A stretch of DNA of 10,243 nt. It comes from an uncultured Lachnospiraceae bacterium. GTDB taxonomy: Bacteria; Bacillota; Clostridia; Lachnospirales; Lachnospiraceae. Both the position numbers and the translations under genes were made by a program. Position 1 is the stretch's first letter, and every line of letters begins with the position of its first letter. The stretch spans positions 1-10,243 of the forward strand of contig CAMWWJ010000105.1 in assembly GCA_947177925.1 (NCBI GenBank). The letters run 5' to 3'. The notes under the pieces are model-generated. The model was not told the origin of the DNA. It saw only the letters and a list, made by a program, of their open reading frames with translations, and made no database searches. Positions 1 to 6,971 of this stretch are shown here, piece after piece.

Positions 1-612
1 TACAAGGATGCCTCCGGCGCCCTGCAGCTTTCCAATCTGCTTTTTGACGGAAAGCTTCTGGCAGAAAAAAAGATCCATTCAATCAGCAGGCGTCTGGAAG
101 CTCTTCAGCAGACGCTTACCATGTTAGAATCCCGTGAGACCGCTTCTAATGCCTATACCATAAAGCAGCTTCCAAAACGCATAATTTTACTTGTTCCCTT
201 TGATGAATCCACTTCTTCTCAAAATCATAACCCAAAGTTGCTGGAATTATTAGTAGCCGCCCAGAAAGCAGGCTTGAAATCCTGCTATCCCTCAGGCATT
301 CTCTATCATTGCACAAAGGGCATCACAAAAAAATACGTATTCATTCATATCGTAGAGGATGAAGCTTATAAAAAACTTGATTTTGACAGCACGAAAGACA
401 GTCTTCCCCACAGCAATTGTATTTTAAGAAAGCTTCCGAAACAGGACTATGCCTGCTATGAGAGCATTTCCCCTTCCATAGACCGGGCCGGACAGATTTT
501 TCAGAATCTGCTTTCCGTCAGGGAAGATTATATTCTTATGGAATTAAAGAATATTGAAAAAAAGGAGCAGGGCGCCTCAGGTCTTTTTGAACTGACACTT
601 TTTCTTTCATAA
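1..612 (+). CDS. Probable MerR-family transcriptional regulator, C-terminal part (5' end outside window)
   Basis: The frame is open from the first base and ends at TAA 610-612, so the 203 visible residues are the C-terminal part of a longer protein; the ATG at 121 is internal. Residues about 20-42 form an amphipathic helix (KIHSISRRLEALQQTLTML) like the dimerisation coiled coil of MerR regulators. From about residue 52 (IKQLPKRIILLVPFDES) the pattern fits a GyrI-like/BmrR-type effector-binding domain: a first strand after a K-x-L-P segment, a central Y-P-S-G-I-L-Y-H segment, and a second repeat starting at CILRKLPKQDYACYESI. In this family the domain binds a small ligand, often a hydrophobic cation, and controls DNA bending by an N-terminal winged helix. 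That DNA-binding part is not in the window, so the family call rests on the coiled coil and domain pattern only. The gene converges on the glycosyltransferase-like gene with 16 bases between the stop codons and no clear terminator. Confidence 0.6.
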   Translation, partial: YKDASGALQLSNLLFDGKLLAEKKIHSISRRLEALQQTLTMLESRETASNAYTIKQLPKRIILLVPFDESTSSQNHNPKLLELLVAAQKAGLKSCYPSGILYHCTKGITKKYVFIHIVEDEAYKKLDFDSTKDSLPHSNCILRKLPKQDYACYESISPSIDRAGQIFQNLLSVREDYILMELKNIEKKEQGASGLFELTLFLS

Positions 613-628
613 TCATTTGCCGCTTCTT

Positions 629-2794
629 TTACTTCCCTCCAAAGTAAGGGGCTTCTTCCTGCTGATACACACAAAATGCCAGGTCTCTAAACAAAGGAGA
701 CTCTGCCTCCTCCCTTTCTCCCTGCAAGGCTTCTGTGCGTTCCGCCATAAATTCCCGTCCGTTCATGCCCCTGTAGATGATAAGCTCCCCCTTTTTATAT
801 GCATCATAATTTCCCGTCTGATAGGATAAAAAAGTCAGCCCTTCCCCGCTGCTTCCTCCAGTCTTTTCCACAATCACGTAAAAACAGCCTTCTGCATTCC
901 CGCCATCAATCGGATCAAAGGACAGGGTTACAAACTGGTAGCCTGTTATCTCTCCCCCGCGGATTTCCTGTTCCGCCAGAATCTTTTTTTTATCATCTAA
1001 AAGCATTACATGATAAGTGGCAGAGTTGCTTTCTCCTAACTGGTTTTTCACCTGGATTCCAAGCCGGTTAAAGCATTTATCTCCCATAAAGGTCTGCACG
1101 TACAGTTCATTCTCCGAAAGCAGCTCCGTTTCGTCACACTGATATAAGAACTGATTTACGGTTGCCTCATTTGTAATATAGCCCTGCCTGCAGAACACCC
1201 GGTTTTTCACCATAAACAAAAGCAATAATCCTGCTGCCGGAACAATCCAGAAATAAGCTGCTTTTTTCCCGCTCTTTCTTCTTATTGCCTCTTCCAGATA
1301 TTCAAAGCCCCCTATCATGGAAAGAGGAAAAAGCGTCATAAAGCCAATGCTGTAAATCGTCCCCGCTTCCCAAAGCATATGGAACAGAAATCCTCCTAAA
1401 AGATTCAGGCTTGCAATATAGAAAAAATCAATGTTCTTCTTCCGGATGTAAAGAAAGGCGCTGACTGCTGTCAATATCAGGGAAAAGCTATGGAAAACAG
1501 CACCATATGCCCCTAAAAAATCCGATTTCCCTCCCAAAAAATACTTATGGACAGACAGATAGCTCTGGCTTACTCCCAGCTCTGACAGATAACCTCCGCT
1601 TCCGTCCGACCAGGTCAGCCTCAGCTTATCAAGCATCAGCTTTCCGCATCCCGCTGCTCCCAGTTGTCCTATCCGTTCCTTTAAAAGCGCCACATCCCCC
1701 TTTACCTTTTCTTCCTTTGTTTCAAATCCCATTGTGTAATACTCATCCACAATGTTGTAGACTCCCTGTCCGCCTGCGCCCATTGCAATCCAGTGCACCG
1801 GCGGAAATGCCGTATCACGGGTTTCAAAGGAAATGTATTTTTTTTCCGCTGTTTTTCCGACGGCCGCCACGAAAAGCGCTCCAAGAAACAGAAAGAAAAG
1901 CTTCGTTATCAGCTCTTCTTTTTTTTCAGCTTTTTTCAACACAAAATATGCTGTCAGGGCTATTACCGTAATAAATACGGTAGCTCTTATGCTGCAGCCT
2001 GCCCACAATGCCATTCCGCATAAGAATGCGGTAAGCCAGTCCTTCCATCTGCCAAAAGGACTGCTCTCCTTTTCAAACAGCAGCCAGCTTCCGTAAAGTC
2101 CCGCCATCATTAGTCCCATAGACACCGTATTGGTGTAGTAAAAAGGTGTCCAGATGAGAAAAACCGGATTGCAGACAGCAAACAGCAGGGAAAGGAATGC
2201 TGTTTTTTGTCCCTTTATTTTCCCCACCAGTTTCCAGCCAAAATATATGCCCAGATCAATCATGACTATGTTCACAATACCAAGCAGTGCAACCCCATTC
2301 CCATATTGCTCTCCCGCAATTCCAAAAAGCCGGAAAAGCTTCAGCAACGCTATTGTAAGAAAAAGTATCGGATAGTTATTGGTATATCTTGCGAAATAGC
2401 CATCCAGATGCTCTGGGGATATCTGCCCTGTCTTACATGCGCTGACTGCTTCGTCCAAGGTTTTTAAGGCATCGTAGCGAAGCCCTACCTTCATGGCAGA
2501 CAGATAGGCAAGTTGAAGAAAGAAATAGATAAGAAGCAGTATCAGGGCCGCTTTTTTCAGCTGCTTCTCATCCTTTTTCCATATAAATCCTTTTATGACA
2601 GCAAAAACAAAAAACAATAGAAAAATTCCAGGAACCGCAATGAGCATTCTTTCAAAGGCAGAAAATTTTTCCATGAAAAAAGGAGCCGAATTCCAGTCTG
2701 ACATGGAATAATAAAAAACAAAAAGAAGCAGTCCCAAAAACAAGAGCATGGATGCCTTCCATATGATTTTTTTCATGCTTTCCAATGTATTCAT
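629..2794 (-). CDS. GT-C-type polytopic membrane glycosyltransferase-like protein with extracytoplasmic C-terminal domain
   Basis: This encodes 721 residues. The start at 2794 is preferred because AGGAG lies 11 bases upstream and a longer start at 2890 would overlap the previous gene by 71 bases. Hydrophobic segments occur near residues 15-30, 50-70, 80-100, 141-157, 165-190, 197-217 and 222-240, with more up to about 550. A short first loop contains acidic residues (RYDALKTLDEA, about 106-116), followed by ARYTNNYPILF (about 135-145). This is the layout of GT-C enzymes of the PMT/ArnT class, which use polyprenyl-phosphate sugars outside the membrane and have a catalytic acidic residue in that loop. 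A PPVHWIAMGAGGQG segment (about 331-344) resembles a motif common in Firmicutes GT-C-like proteins. The last roughly 170 residues are hydrophilic and beta-rich and look like an extracytoplasmic, possibly carbohydrate-binding, module. Substrate and acceptor cannot be read from the sequence. It follows the CPBP protease gene by 25 bases, so the two are probably one transcript. Confidence 0.6.
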   Translation of the reverse strand: MNTLESMKKIIWKASMLLFLGLLLFVFYYSMSDWNSAPFFMEKFSAFERMLIAVPGIFLLFFVFAVIKGFIWKKDEKQLKKAALILLLIYFFLQLAYLSAMKVGLRYDALKTLDEAVSACKTGQISPEHLDGYFARYTNNYPILFLTIALLKLFRLFGIAGEQYGNGVALLGIVNIVMIDLGIYFGWKLVGKIKGQKTAFLSLLFAVCNPVFLIWTPFYYTNTVSMGLMMAGLYGSWLLFEKESSPFGRWKDWLTAFLCGMALWAGCSIRATVFITVIALTAYFVLKKAEKKEELITKLFFLFLGALFVAAVGKTAEKKYISFETRDTAFPPVHWIAMGAGGQGVYNIVDEYYTMGFETKEEKVKGDVALLKERIGQLGAAGCGKLMLDKLRLTWSDGSGGYLSELGVSQSYLSVHKYFLGGKSDFLGAYGAVFHSFSLILTAVSAFLYIRKKNIDFFYIASLNLLGGFLFHMLWEAGTIYSIGFMTLFPLSMIGGFEYLEEAIRRKSGKKAAYFWIVPAAGLLLLFMVKNRVFCRQGYITNEATVNQFLYQCDETELLSENELYVQTFMGDKCFNRLGIQVKNQLGESNSATYHVMLLDDKKKILAEQEIRGGEITGYQFVTLSFDPIDGGNAEGCFYVIVEKTGGSSGEGLTFLSYQTGNYDAYKKGELIIYRGMNGREFMAERTEALQGEREEAESPLFRDLAFCVYQQEEAPYFGGK

Positions 2795-2819
2795 GTATGA
2801 TTCTTCTCCTATTTTCCAT

Positions 2820-3680
2820 TTATAATCCTTTTGTGTCTGAAACAAATTTCCCCTTACCACAAAGCAGATACAGCCAGGAAGCGACAGCAAAAATCATGCT
2901 CGCCAACATCCCCATAACCATAGCCGTTTTGCCCCCTGTGAGGAAATCCAGCTTAAAATAAGCAATCAGGTTCCCGCTTATATTGATCACCCCGTGAATC
3001 AGCATGACCAGCTTCAGTGATTGCAGCCTTTGGCATAGATATCCCAGAAAAATCCCTATGCAAAAGGCATAGACAAATTGTACGATGTTTTGATGATACA
3101 ACCCGAAAAGAAACGCCTGAATGAAATTGGCACACCAGAAAGGAAGCTCTCTCTTTTCGTACCCAAGAACCAGCCCTCTGAAAATCAACTCCTCCACAAC
3201 AGGCGCCAGAATTCCCATATATAAAAGAGGCACGATTCCTTTTCCGGTCCCCATGCTGTCCATCAGCTCCGTATATCTTCTGTTCGTCTCAGGAAACAGC
3301 GGCAGAATCAGATTCAGGGCATAGCTGCAAAAACATTGCACGGATGTACCGAACACAAGAATGCCTGCAAGCAGGGGAAGGTTCCCTATCCGTACTACCG
3401 CGTGCTCCGAAGGGGAAAATTTCTTTTTATACCAAATGCCAAATACAAAAAGAAATACTATATAAACAAAACAGCTTCCGAGAATCTGGACTTCCCCCAG
3501 CCATGCCTCATCCGCAAACAGTCCGGCAAATCCGTAGTCATCTGCCTTTATCTGCTCAAAATGAAACAGCCCCCATGCAAATCCGCTTCCCATGAGAAAC
3601 AAAAAGGTAAGTATATACATAAGCATCATGGCGGCTAAAAAGGGAAGAGCGCCATAACATATTTTTTTCCATTTATTCAT
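2820..3680 (-). CDS. CPBP family intramembrane metalloprotease (CAAX/Abi type)
   Basis: This is a 286-residue hydrophobic protein with the CPBP (ABI, CAAX prenyl protease 2-like) motifs in order: EE at 163-164 with R168 (PVVEELIFRG), F192 and H196 in FGLYH, and H229/N233 in HGVIN. In the Rce1-type fold these glutamates and histidines form the metal site inside the membrane. Membrane segments are visible near residues 10-32, 65-84, 101-127, 150-173, 183-196, 200-217, 222-240 and 252-273. Bacterial members take part in bacteriocin self-immunity, peptide maturation or cell-envelope protein processing; nothing here fixes the substrate. The ATG at 3680 is chosen because AAAGG lies 12 bases upstream; a TTG at 3692 directly abuts that AAAGG and is therefore unlikely. 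It is the first gene of a leftward unit with the glycosyltransferase-like gene, so a role in surface glycan or envelope processing is possible but is inference. Confidence 0.88.
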   Translation of the reverse strand: MNKWKKICYGALPFLAAMMLMYILTFLFLMGSGFAWGLFHFEQIKADDYGFAGLFADEAWLGEVQILGSCFVYIVFLFVFGIWYKKKFSPSEHAVVRIGNLPLLAGILVFGTSVQCFCSYALNLILPLFPETNRRYTELMDSMGTGKGIVPLLYMGILAPVVEELIFRGLVLGYEKRELPFWCANFIQAFLFGLYHQNIVQFVYAFCIGIFLGYLCQRLQSLKLVMLIHGVINISGNLIAYFKLDFLTGGKTAMVMGMLASMIFAVASWLYLLCGKGKFVSDTKGL

Positions 3681-3717
3681 CTGTGTATTCAACCTTTTAT
3701 TCGCTTATTTTCCTTTC

Positions 3718-3745
3718 ATTTTAGCAGAATTTCACTTTTTTACAA
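3718..3745 (-). promoter_or_regulatory. Promoter for the CPBP protease / glycosyltransferase unit
   Basis: On the minus strand the -35-like box TTGTAA (3745-3740) is followed after 16 bases by TAAAAT (3723-3718). TGC directly before it gives an extended -10 (TGnTAAAAT). Transcription would start near 3711, about 30 bases before the ATG at 3680. The match is good but not perfect (4 of 6 in the -35 box). Confidence 0.6.
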
Positions 3746-3752
3746 GAGTGAA
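3731..3752. promoter_or_regulatory. Operator-like inverted repeat between divergent promoters
   Basis: TTCACT (3731-3736) and AGTGAA (3747-3752) form a perfect 6-base inverted repeat with a 10-base spacer, and two further complementary pairs lie inside it. It covers the -35 box of the leftward promoter and ends 11 bases before the -35 box of the tRNA promoter. The position suits a repressor site, but no regulator for it can be named, and a chance palindrome in AT-rich DNA remains possible. Confidence 0.35.
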
Positions 3753-3763
3753 CGCATTATCTC

Positions 3764-3792
3764 TTGACAACAGCCAGAAACCATTGTAAAAT
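3764..3792 (+). promoter_or_regulatory. Promoter for tRNA-Arg
   Basis: A perfect -35 box TTGACA (3764-3769), a 17-base spacer and the -10 box TAAAAT (3787-3792, one mismatch to TATAAT) form a strong housekeeping (sigma-A type) promoter. The expected start near 3799 leaves a leader of about 37 bases before the mature tRNA. The leader contains TCGTTT (3801-3806) and AAACGA (3820-3825), which can form a small stem. Confidence 0.82.
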
Positions 3793-3836
3793 AATTCATG
3801 TCGTTTCGGATATGTTTCAAAACGAAGATTTTATTT

Positions 3837-3910
3837 GTGGGCATAGCTCAGCTGGATAGAGCGTTTGGCTACGGACCAAAAGGTCGGGGGTTCGAATCCT
3901 CTTGCCCACG
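3837..3910 (+). tRNA. tRNA-Arg (anticodon ACG)
   Basis: A complete cloverleaf can be drawn. The acceptor stem is GTGGGCA (3837-3843) with TGCCCAC (3903-3909) and discriminator G3910. The D arm is GCTC-AGCTGGATA-GAGC. The anticodon stem TTTGG/CCAAA encloses the loop CTACGGA, which gives anticodon ACG. The variable loop is short. The T arm is GGGGG-TTCGAAT-CCTCT and contains two G-U wobble pairs. No CCA is encoded, so it must be added after transcription. An ACG anticodon is normally edited to ICG by TadA and then reads CGU, CGC and CGA arginine codons. It is a single tRNA gene with its own promoter and a terminator downstream. Confidence 0.97.
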
Positions 3911-3953
3911 TTTCTTCATATTTTATTTCCTATTCTATAAATGGCAATAAGAT

Positions 3954-3990
3954 AAAAAAAAGGCTGCCTTTCGAGGGCAGTCATTTTTTG
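3954..3990. terminator. Bidirectional rho-independent terminator between tRNA-Arg and the GlpA-like operon
   Basis: GGCTGCC (3962-3968) pairs with GGCAGTC (3976-3982); a TTCG loop register with one bulged G is also possible. On the plus strand six T follow (3984-3989), ending the tRNA transcript. On the minus strand the eight A before the stem read as a T-run, ending the DUF1667 transcript, whose stop codon lies 15 bases upstream of the stem. Confidence 0.88.
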
Positions 3991-3997
3991 TTGTAAT

Positions 3998-4381
3998 TTA
4001 GATTGTTTTGTCTCTTTTTCGTGTCACACAGGCTGTTGCCACTAATGGGATTCCGGTGCCGCACAAATCCTCCAGTATGGTTTCCCCAAGGATTACGGGA
4101 GCCTCCACGGTTATCTCCTTAATCTGCTCCATGGCGGGAAGCAGCTTTTCCTTTGGAATCTCTTCTTTTGATTTTACTGCTACCACCTTTTCCGTTCCAG
4201 ACAATACCTTTACGGTAGTGGTAAGCACTCTGGTAGGGGCCGTCACTTCTTTTTCGGCATACTCTTTTCCGTTTTTGCATTGGTTGCCGGAAATAGAAAC
4301 GATTCTGCCCTGCTCTGTCTCCACCAGGATTCCGCAGCCTCTGGGACATTTAATACAGGTTAATTCTTTCTTCTCTGTCAT
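3998..4381 (-). CDS. DUF1667 protein, putative iron-sulfur subunit of an anaerobic glycerol-3-phosphate dehydrogenase system
   Basis: This encodes 127 residues. The N-terminus has C9-x2-C12-x3-C16 (CIKCPRGC) followed by C35 (SGNQC), a pattern like the [4Fe-4S] motif at the start of molybdopterin oxidoreductases. Two more cysteines lie at 107 and 118. DUF1667 proteins are usually encoded directly after a GlpA-like protein and an FAD/NAD oxidoreductase, as here. The start ATG overlaps the stop of the preceding gene by four bases (ATGA), with GGAGG 7 bases upstream, so translational coupling is likely. It may carry electrons from the flavoproteins, replacing GlpC of the E. coli GlpABC enzyme; that role is inference. 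The protein is soluble, with no signal peptide or membrane segment. Confidence 0.85.
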   Translation of the reverse strand: MTEKKELTCIKCPRGCGILVETEQGRIVSISGNQCKNGKEYAEKEVTAPTRVLTTTVKVLSGTEKVVAVKSKEEIPKEKLLPAMEQIKEITVEAPVILGETILEDLCGTGIPLVATACVTRKRDKTI

Positions 4382-5358
4382 GTCTTTTCCTCCAAAATAT
4401 ACCTTGCCGCATTTTCTCCCGCTTTTTTGGCTTCCTGTGATACATGATCTACCAGATCATGTACATGAACCACATTGCCGCAGGCAAATACACCCGGCAG
4501 AGCTGTTTCCATCTCCGGGGTTACTACAGGCCCTTTTGTTTTTTCATCCATGGGAACCTCCAGTTTTCTTGTTAATTCATTTTCGGGAATCAATCCTACA
4601 GACAACAAAAGAGTATCACAGGGAACAAATTCCTCTGTACCGGGAACCGGTTCCAGATTTGCATCCACCTTTGATAAGGTGACTCCTTCTATTCTTTCTT
4701 TTCCATGAATATAGGTGACAGTATGGCTTAGCTTTAAGGGAATCCCGAAATCCTCCAGACATTGTACGATGTTTCTCTGAAGCCCTCCTGATTTCGGCAT
4801 GATTTCCGCCACGCATTTTACCTTTGCTCCTTCCAGAGTGAGCCTTCTGGCCATAATCAATCCTATGTCACCGGAGCCTAATATGACGATTTCTTTTCCA
4901 GGCATGATTCCATCTATATTTACAAAGTATTGTGCCGTTCCTGCCGAATAGATTCCTGCCGGACGGTATCCCGGAATATTCAATGCGCCTCTTGGCCGTT
5001 CCCTGCATCCCATTGCCAATACGATGACTTTTGCCTGAATGGTAACAAGCCCCGTTCCCTTTTCCATGATTGTCACTTGTTTGTCCCTTGTAATATCAAT
5101 TACCATTGCGGACACTTTATATTCTATCTCTTTTTGCCGGATTTTATCAATGTAACGGGCGGCATATTCCGGCCCTGTAAGCTCTTCCCGGAAGGTATGA
5201 AGCCCAAAGCCCGTATGAATGCACTGGTTTAAAATGCCGCCCAGTTTATTTTCTCTTTCCAGAATCAATATGCTCTGAACTCCCATTTCCCTTGCAGAGT
5301 CAGCCGCCGCTAATCCTGCCGGTCCTCCGCCTATTATGACCAAATCATATTGTAGCAT
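4378..5358 (-). CDS. NAD(P)/FAD-dependent oxidoreductase (GlpB-like partner in the glycerol-3-phosphate dehydrogenase operon)
   Basis: This 326-residue protein has a two-dinucleotide-fold layout of the pyridine nucleotide-disulfide oxidoreductase type. An FAD motif GGGPAG lies at 10-15, with E34 near the end of the second strand (LILERE). The middle ATG-like element is VIVLAMGCRER (111-121). An NAD(P) motif GSGDIG lies at 161-166, and a second FAD contact at GVFACGNVVHVHDLVD (289-304). There is no CxxC redox pair as in thioredoxin reductase, so electrons probably pass from flavin to NAD or to a partner protein. The start has a textbook AGGAGG 7 bases upstream. An 84-base gap separates it from the GlpA-like gene, while it overlaps DUF1667 by four bases. 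The gene set indicates a role in glycerol-3-phosphate oxidation, but the substrate is not certain. Annotation as a sarcosine oxidase alpha-like protein would reflect the same fold. Confidence 0.85.
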   Translation of the reverse strand: MLQYDLVIIGGGPAGLAAADSAREMGVQSILILERENKLGGILNQCIHTGFGLHTFREELTGPEYAARYIDKIRQKEIEYKVSAMVIDITRDKQVTIMEKGTGLVTIQAKVIVLAMGCRERPRGALNIPGYRPAGIYSAGTAQYFVNIDGIMPGKEIVILGSGDIGLIMARRLTLEGAKVKCVAEIMPKSGGLQRNIVQCLEDFGIPLKLSHTVTYIHGKERIEGVTLSKVDANLEPVPGTEEFVPCDTLLLSVGLIPENELTRKLEVPMDEKTKGPVVTPEMETALPGVFACGNVVHVHDLVDHVSQEAKKAGENAARYILEEKT

Positions 5359-5442
5359 ATGCTAACCTCCTGACTTTCCGTCTGACATCCACTGTCGCTG
5401 CCTGCTATTCTCACTTGCCGGCTTTCCTTAAAATCATCTGCT

Positions 5443-6891
5443 CTATCGGTTTTCATCTGTCAGCAGTCTGGAGTTTCCTCCTGTTTTGGTAAGCAGGAGC
5501 TTACTTATACCCCATTCCCTTTCCAGTATTTCCACCAGCCTCGGTGTACAGAAACCACCCTGACATCTGCCCATTCCTGTCCGCACTCTCCGTTTTAAGC
5601 CGTCCAGGCTTTTTGCTCCCAAAGGCCTGTGGATAGCCTCTAAAATCTCCCCTTCGGTAATCATCTCACAACGGCAGATCATATTGCCGTAAGCCGGCTT
5701 TTCTTTCACAATCGCTTCTTTTTCTGCAGGGGAAAGAGCTGCAAAGGCTGTAATTCCTTTTCTTTCTTCCTGAAATCTTTCTTTTTTCGGGTAATTATTT
5801 TTTTCTGCCACCATTTCGGCAAGAGCCATGCCTATGGCCGGAGCCGCTGAAAGACCAGGGGATTCAATCCCTATTGCATCAAAAAAACAAGGGGCATCTT
5901 CTGCTTCTCCTATGATAAAGTCACCGTTTCTTTCGTGGGCCCTTAATCCCGCAAAAGAGGTAATCACCATTCCGGTATTTAAATCAGGAATCGTATGCTT
6001 TGTATCCATCAGAACTCTTTTCAATCCTTCTTTCGAGGTTGCTGTTTCTTCTTTGTCCGAAATACTTTCCGCCGTTGGTCCTAACAGGATATTTCCATGT
6101 ACGGTCCTTGTGACCAAAACCCCTTTTCCCATTTTTCCCGGCACCTTGAATAAGGTAGAGGAAACGGATGTGCCTTCGCTTTTATCCAAGAGGCAGTATT
6201 CACCTTTTACCGGAGTGATCTGATAGCTCTTTTTGCTCACCATGTTATGAAGCTTATCACTATAAAGTCCTGCGCAGTTTATGATATTTTTACCCAGATA
6301 GCTTTCCTGCCTTCCGGGATTTGCCGGACTGCTTACTTTTACTTCATATCCCTCTCCGGCTTTTTGAATATGAGTTACTTCTTTTTCAAACAAAAACTCG
6401 CATCCATTTACATTGGCATTTTCAGCAAGAGCGATTGTCAGAAGAAAAGGACATACAAGAGCTGCTGTTGGAGCATACAATGCTGCCACTGCTTCTTTGG
6501 ACAAATCAGGGTCCTTCTTTCCAAGCTGTTCTTTTTCCAAAATGGCAAGGTCCTTTACTCCATTTTCTTCCCCCTGCCTTTTTAATCTCACCAGTGTTTC
6601 CGTTTCTTCCTGTGAAAATGCCAGCACCAGAGCGCCGTTTCGTTCGTAAGGCACATCTAACTTCCTGCAAAGCTCCTCCATCATCAGACTGCCCCGAACA
6701 TTATATTTTGCTTTCATGCTTCCAGACTTTGCATCAAAGCCGGCATGAACCAGAGCGCTGTTTGCCTTGGAGGTTCCCACGCACACATCCTCTCCCTTTT
6801 CCAATACAAGAATGCTGCACTGATATCTGGATAGTTCCCTTGCCACGGCAGCACCGATGACTCCGGCGCCAATGATGATTGCATCGTACAT
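5443..6891 (-). CDS. glpA: GlpA-like FAD-dependent glycerol-3-phosphate dehydrogenase with C-terminal BFD [2Fe-2S] domain
   Basis: This 482-residue protein starts with an FAD Rossmann motif GAGVIG (8-13) and E31 (LVLEKGE), followed by TSKANSALVHAGFD (40-53), typical of the DAO family and of GlpA. A conserved TSFAGLRAHER segment and a second FAD contact (DAIGIESPGLSAAPAIG) lie further on. The C-terminus is a BFD-like domain with C406-x-C408 (ICRCE) and C443-x4-C448 (GRCQGGFC), expected to hold a [2Fe-2S] cluster. GlpA enzymes oxidise sn-glycerol-3-phosphate to dihydroxyacetone phosphate in anaerobes. ATG 6891 is chosen because AGAGG lies 8 bases upstream; a GTG at 6900 falls inside that ribosome binding site. 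It is the first gene of a three-gene operon with the FAD/NAD oxidoreductase and DUF1667. The related L-2-hydroxyglutarate oxidase family is an alternative, but the BFD domain and neighbours favour GlpA. Confidence 0.83.
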   Translation of the reverse strand: MYDAIIIGAGVIGAAVARELSRYQCSILVLEKGEDVCVGTSKANSALVHAGFDAKSGSMKAKYNVRGSLMMEELCRKLDVPYERNGALVLAFSQEETETLVRLKRQGEENGVKDLAILEKEQLGKKDPDLSKEAVAALYAPTAALVCPFLLTIALAENANVNGCEFLFEKEVTHIQKAGEGYEVKVSSPANPGRQESYLGKNIINCAGLYSDKLHNMVSKKSYQITPVKGEYCLLDKSEGTSVSSTLFKVPGKMGKGVLVTRTVHGNILLGPTAESISDKEETATSKEGLKRVLMDTKHTIPDLNTGMVITSFAGLRAHERNGDFIIGEAEDAPCFFDAIGIESPGLSAAPAIGMALAEMVAEKNNYPKKERFQEERKGITAFAALSPAEKEAIVKEKPAYGNMICRCEMITEGEILEAIHRPLGAKSLDGLKRRVRTGMGRCQGGFCTPRLVEILEREWGISKLLLTKTGGNSRLLTDENR

Positions 6892-6920
6892 GAATTTCAC
6901 CTCTTGCTTTTTTATGAAAT

Positions 6921-6949
6921 ATTATAGCAGACTCTTATGGAACTTTCTA
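6921..6949 (-). promoter_or_regulatory. Promoter of the GlpA-like operon
   Basis: On the minus strand TAGAAA (6949-6944, 4 of 6 to TTGACA) is followed after 17 bases by a perfect TATAAT (6926-6921). Transcription would begin near 6914, giving a leader of only about 20 bases that contains the ribosome binding site. There is no room for a riboswitch, and no catabolite-repression (cre) site was recognised nearby. Confidence 0.7.
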
Positions 6950-6971
6950 TCTTAACGGGGAAGAAATCTGA

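Noticed and set aside
629..647. Inverted repeat TTACTT/AAGTAA between the convergent genes
   Set aside because: The stem is AT-rich, overlaps the stop codon of the membrane protein gene and lacks a proper T-run, so it is not a convincing terminator.
2795..2890. Extended start for the glycosyltransferase-like gene
   Set aside because: It would overlap the CPBP gene by 71 bases and adds a non-membrane N-terminal piece. The ATG at 2794 has a ribosome binding site and leaves a clean 25-base gap.
3801..3825. TCGTTT/AAACGA stem in the tRNA leader
   Set aside because: Six pairs with a 13-base loop can occur by chance, and no known element fits. It is mentioned only in the tRNA promoter entry.
4008..4682. 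Open frame of 224 codons on the plus strand
   Set aside because: It is antisense to DUF1667 and the FAD/NAD oxidoreductase, has no ribosome binding site, and shows low-complexity Ser/Pro-rich composition expected from the reverse strand of a real gene.
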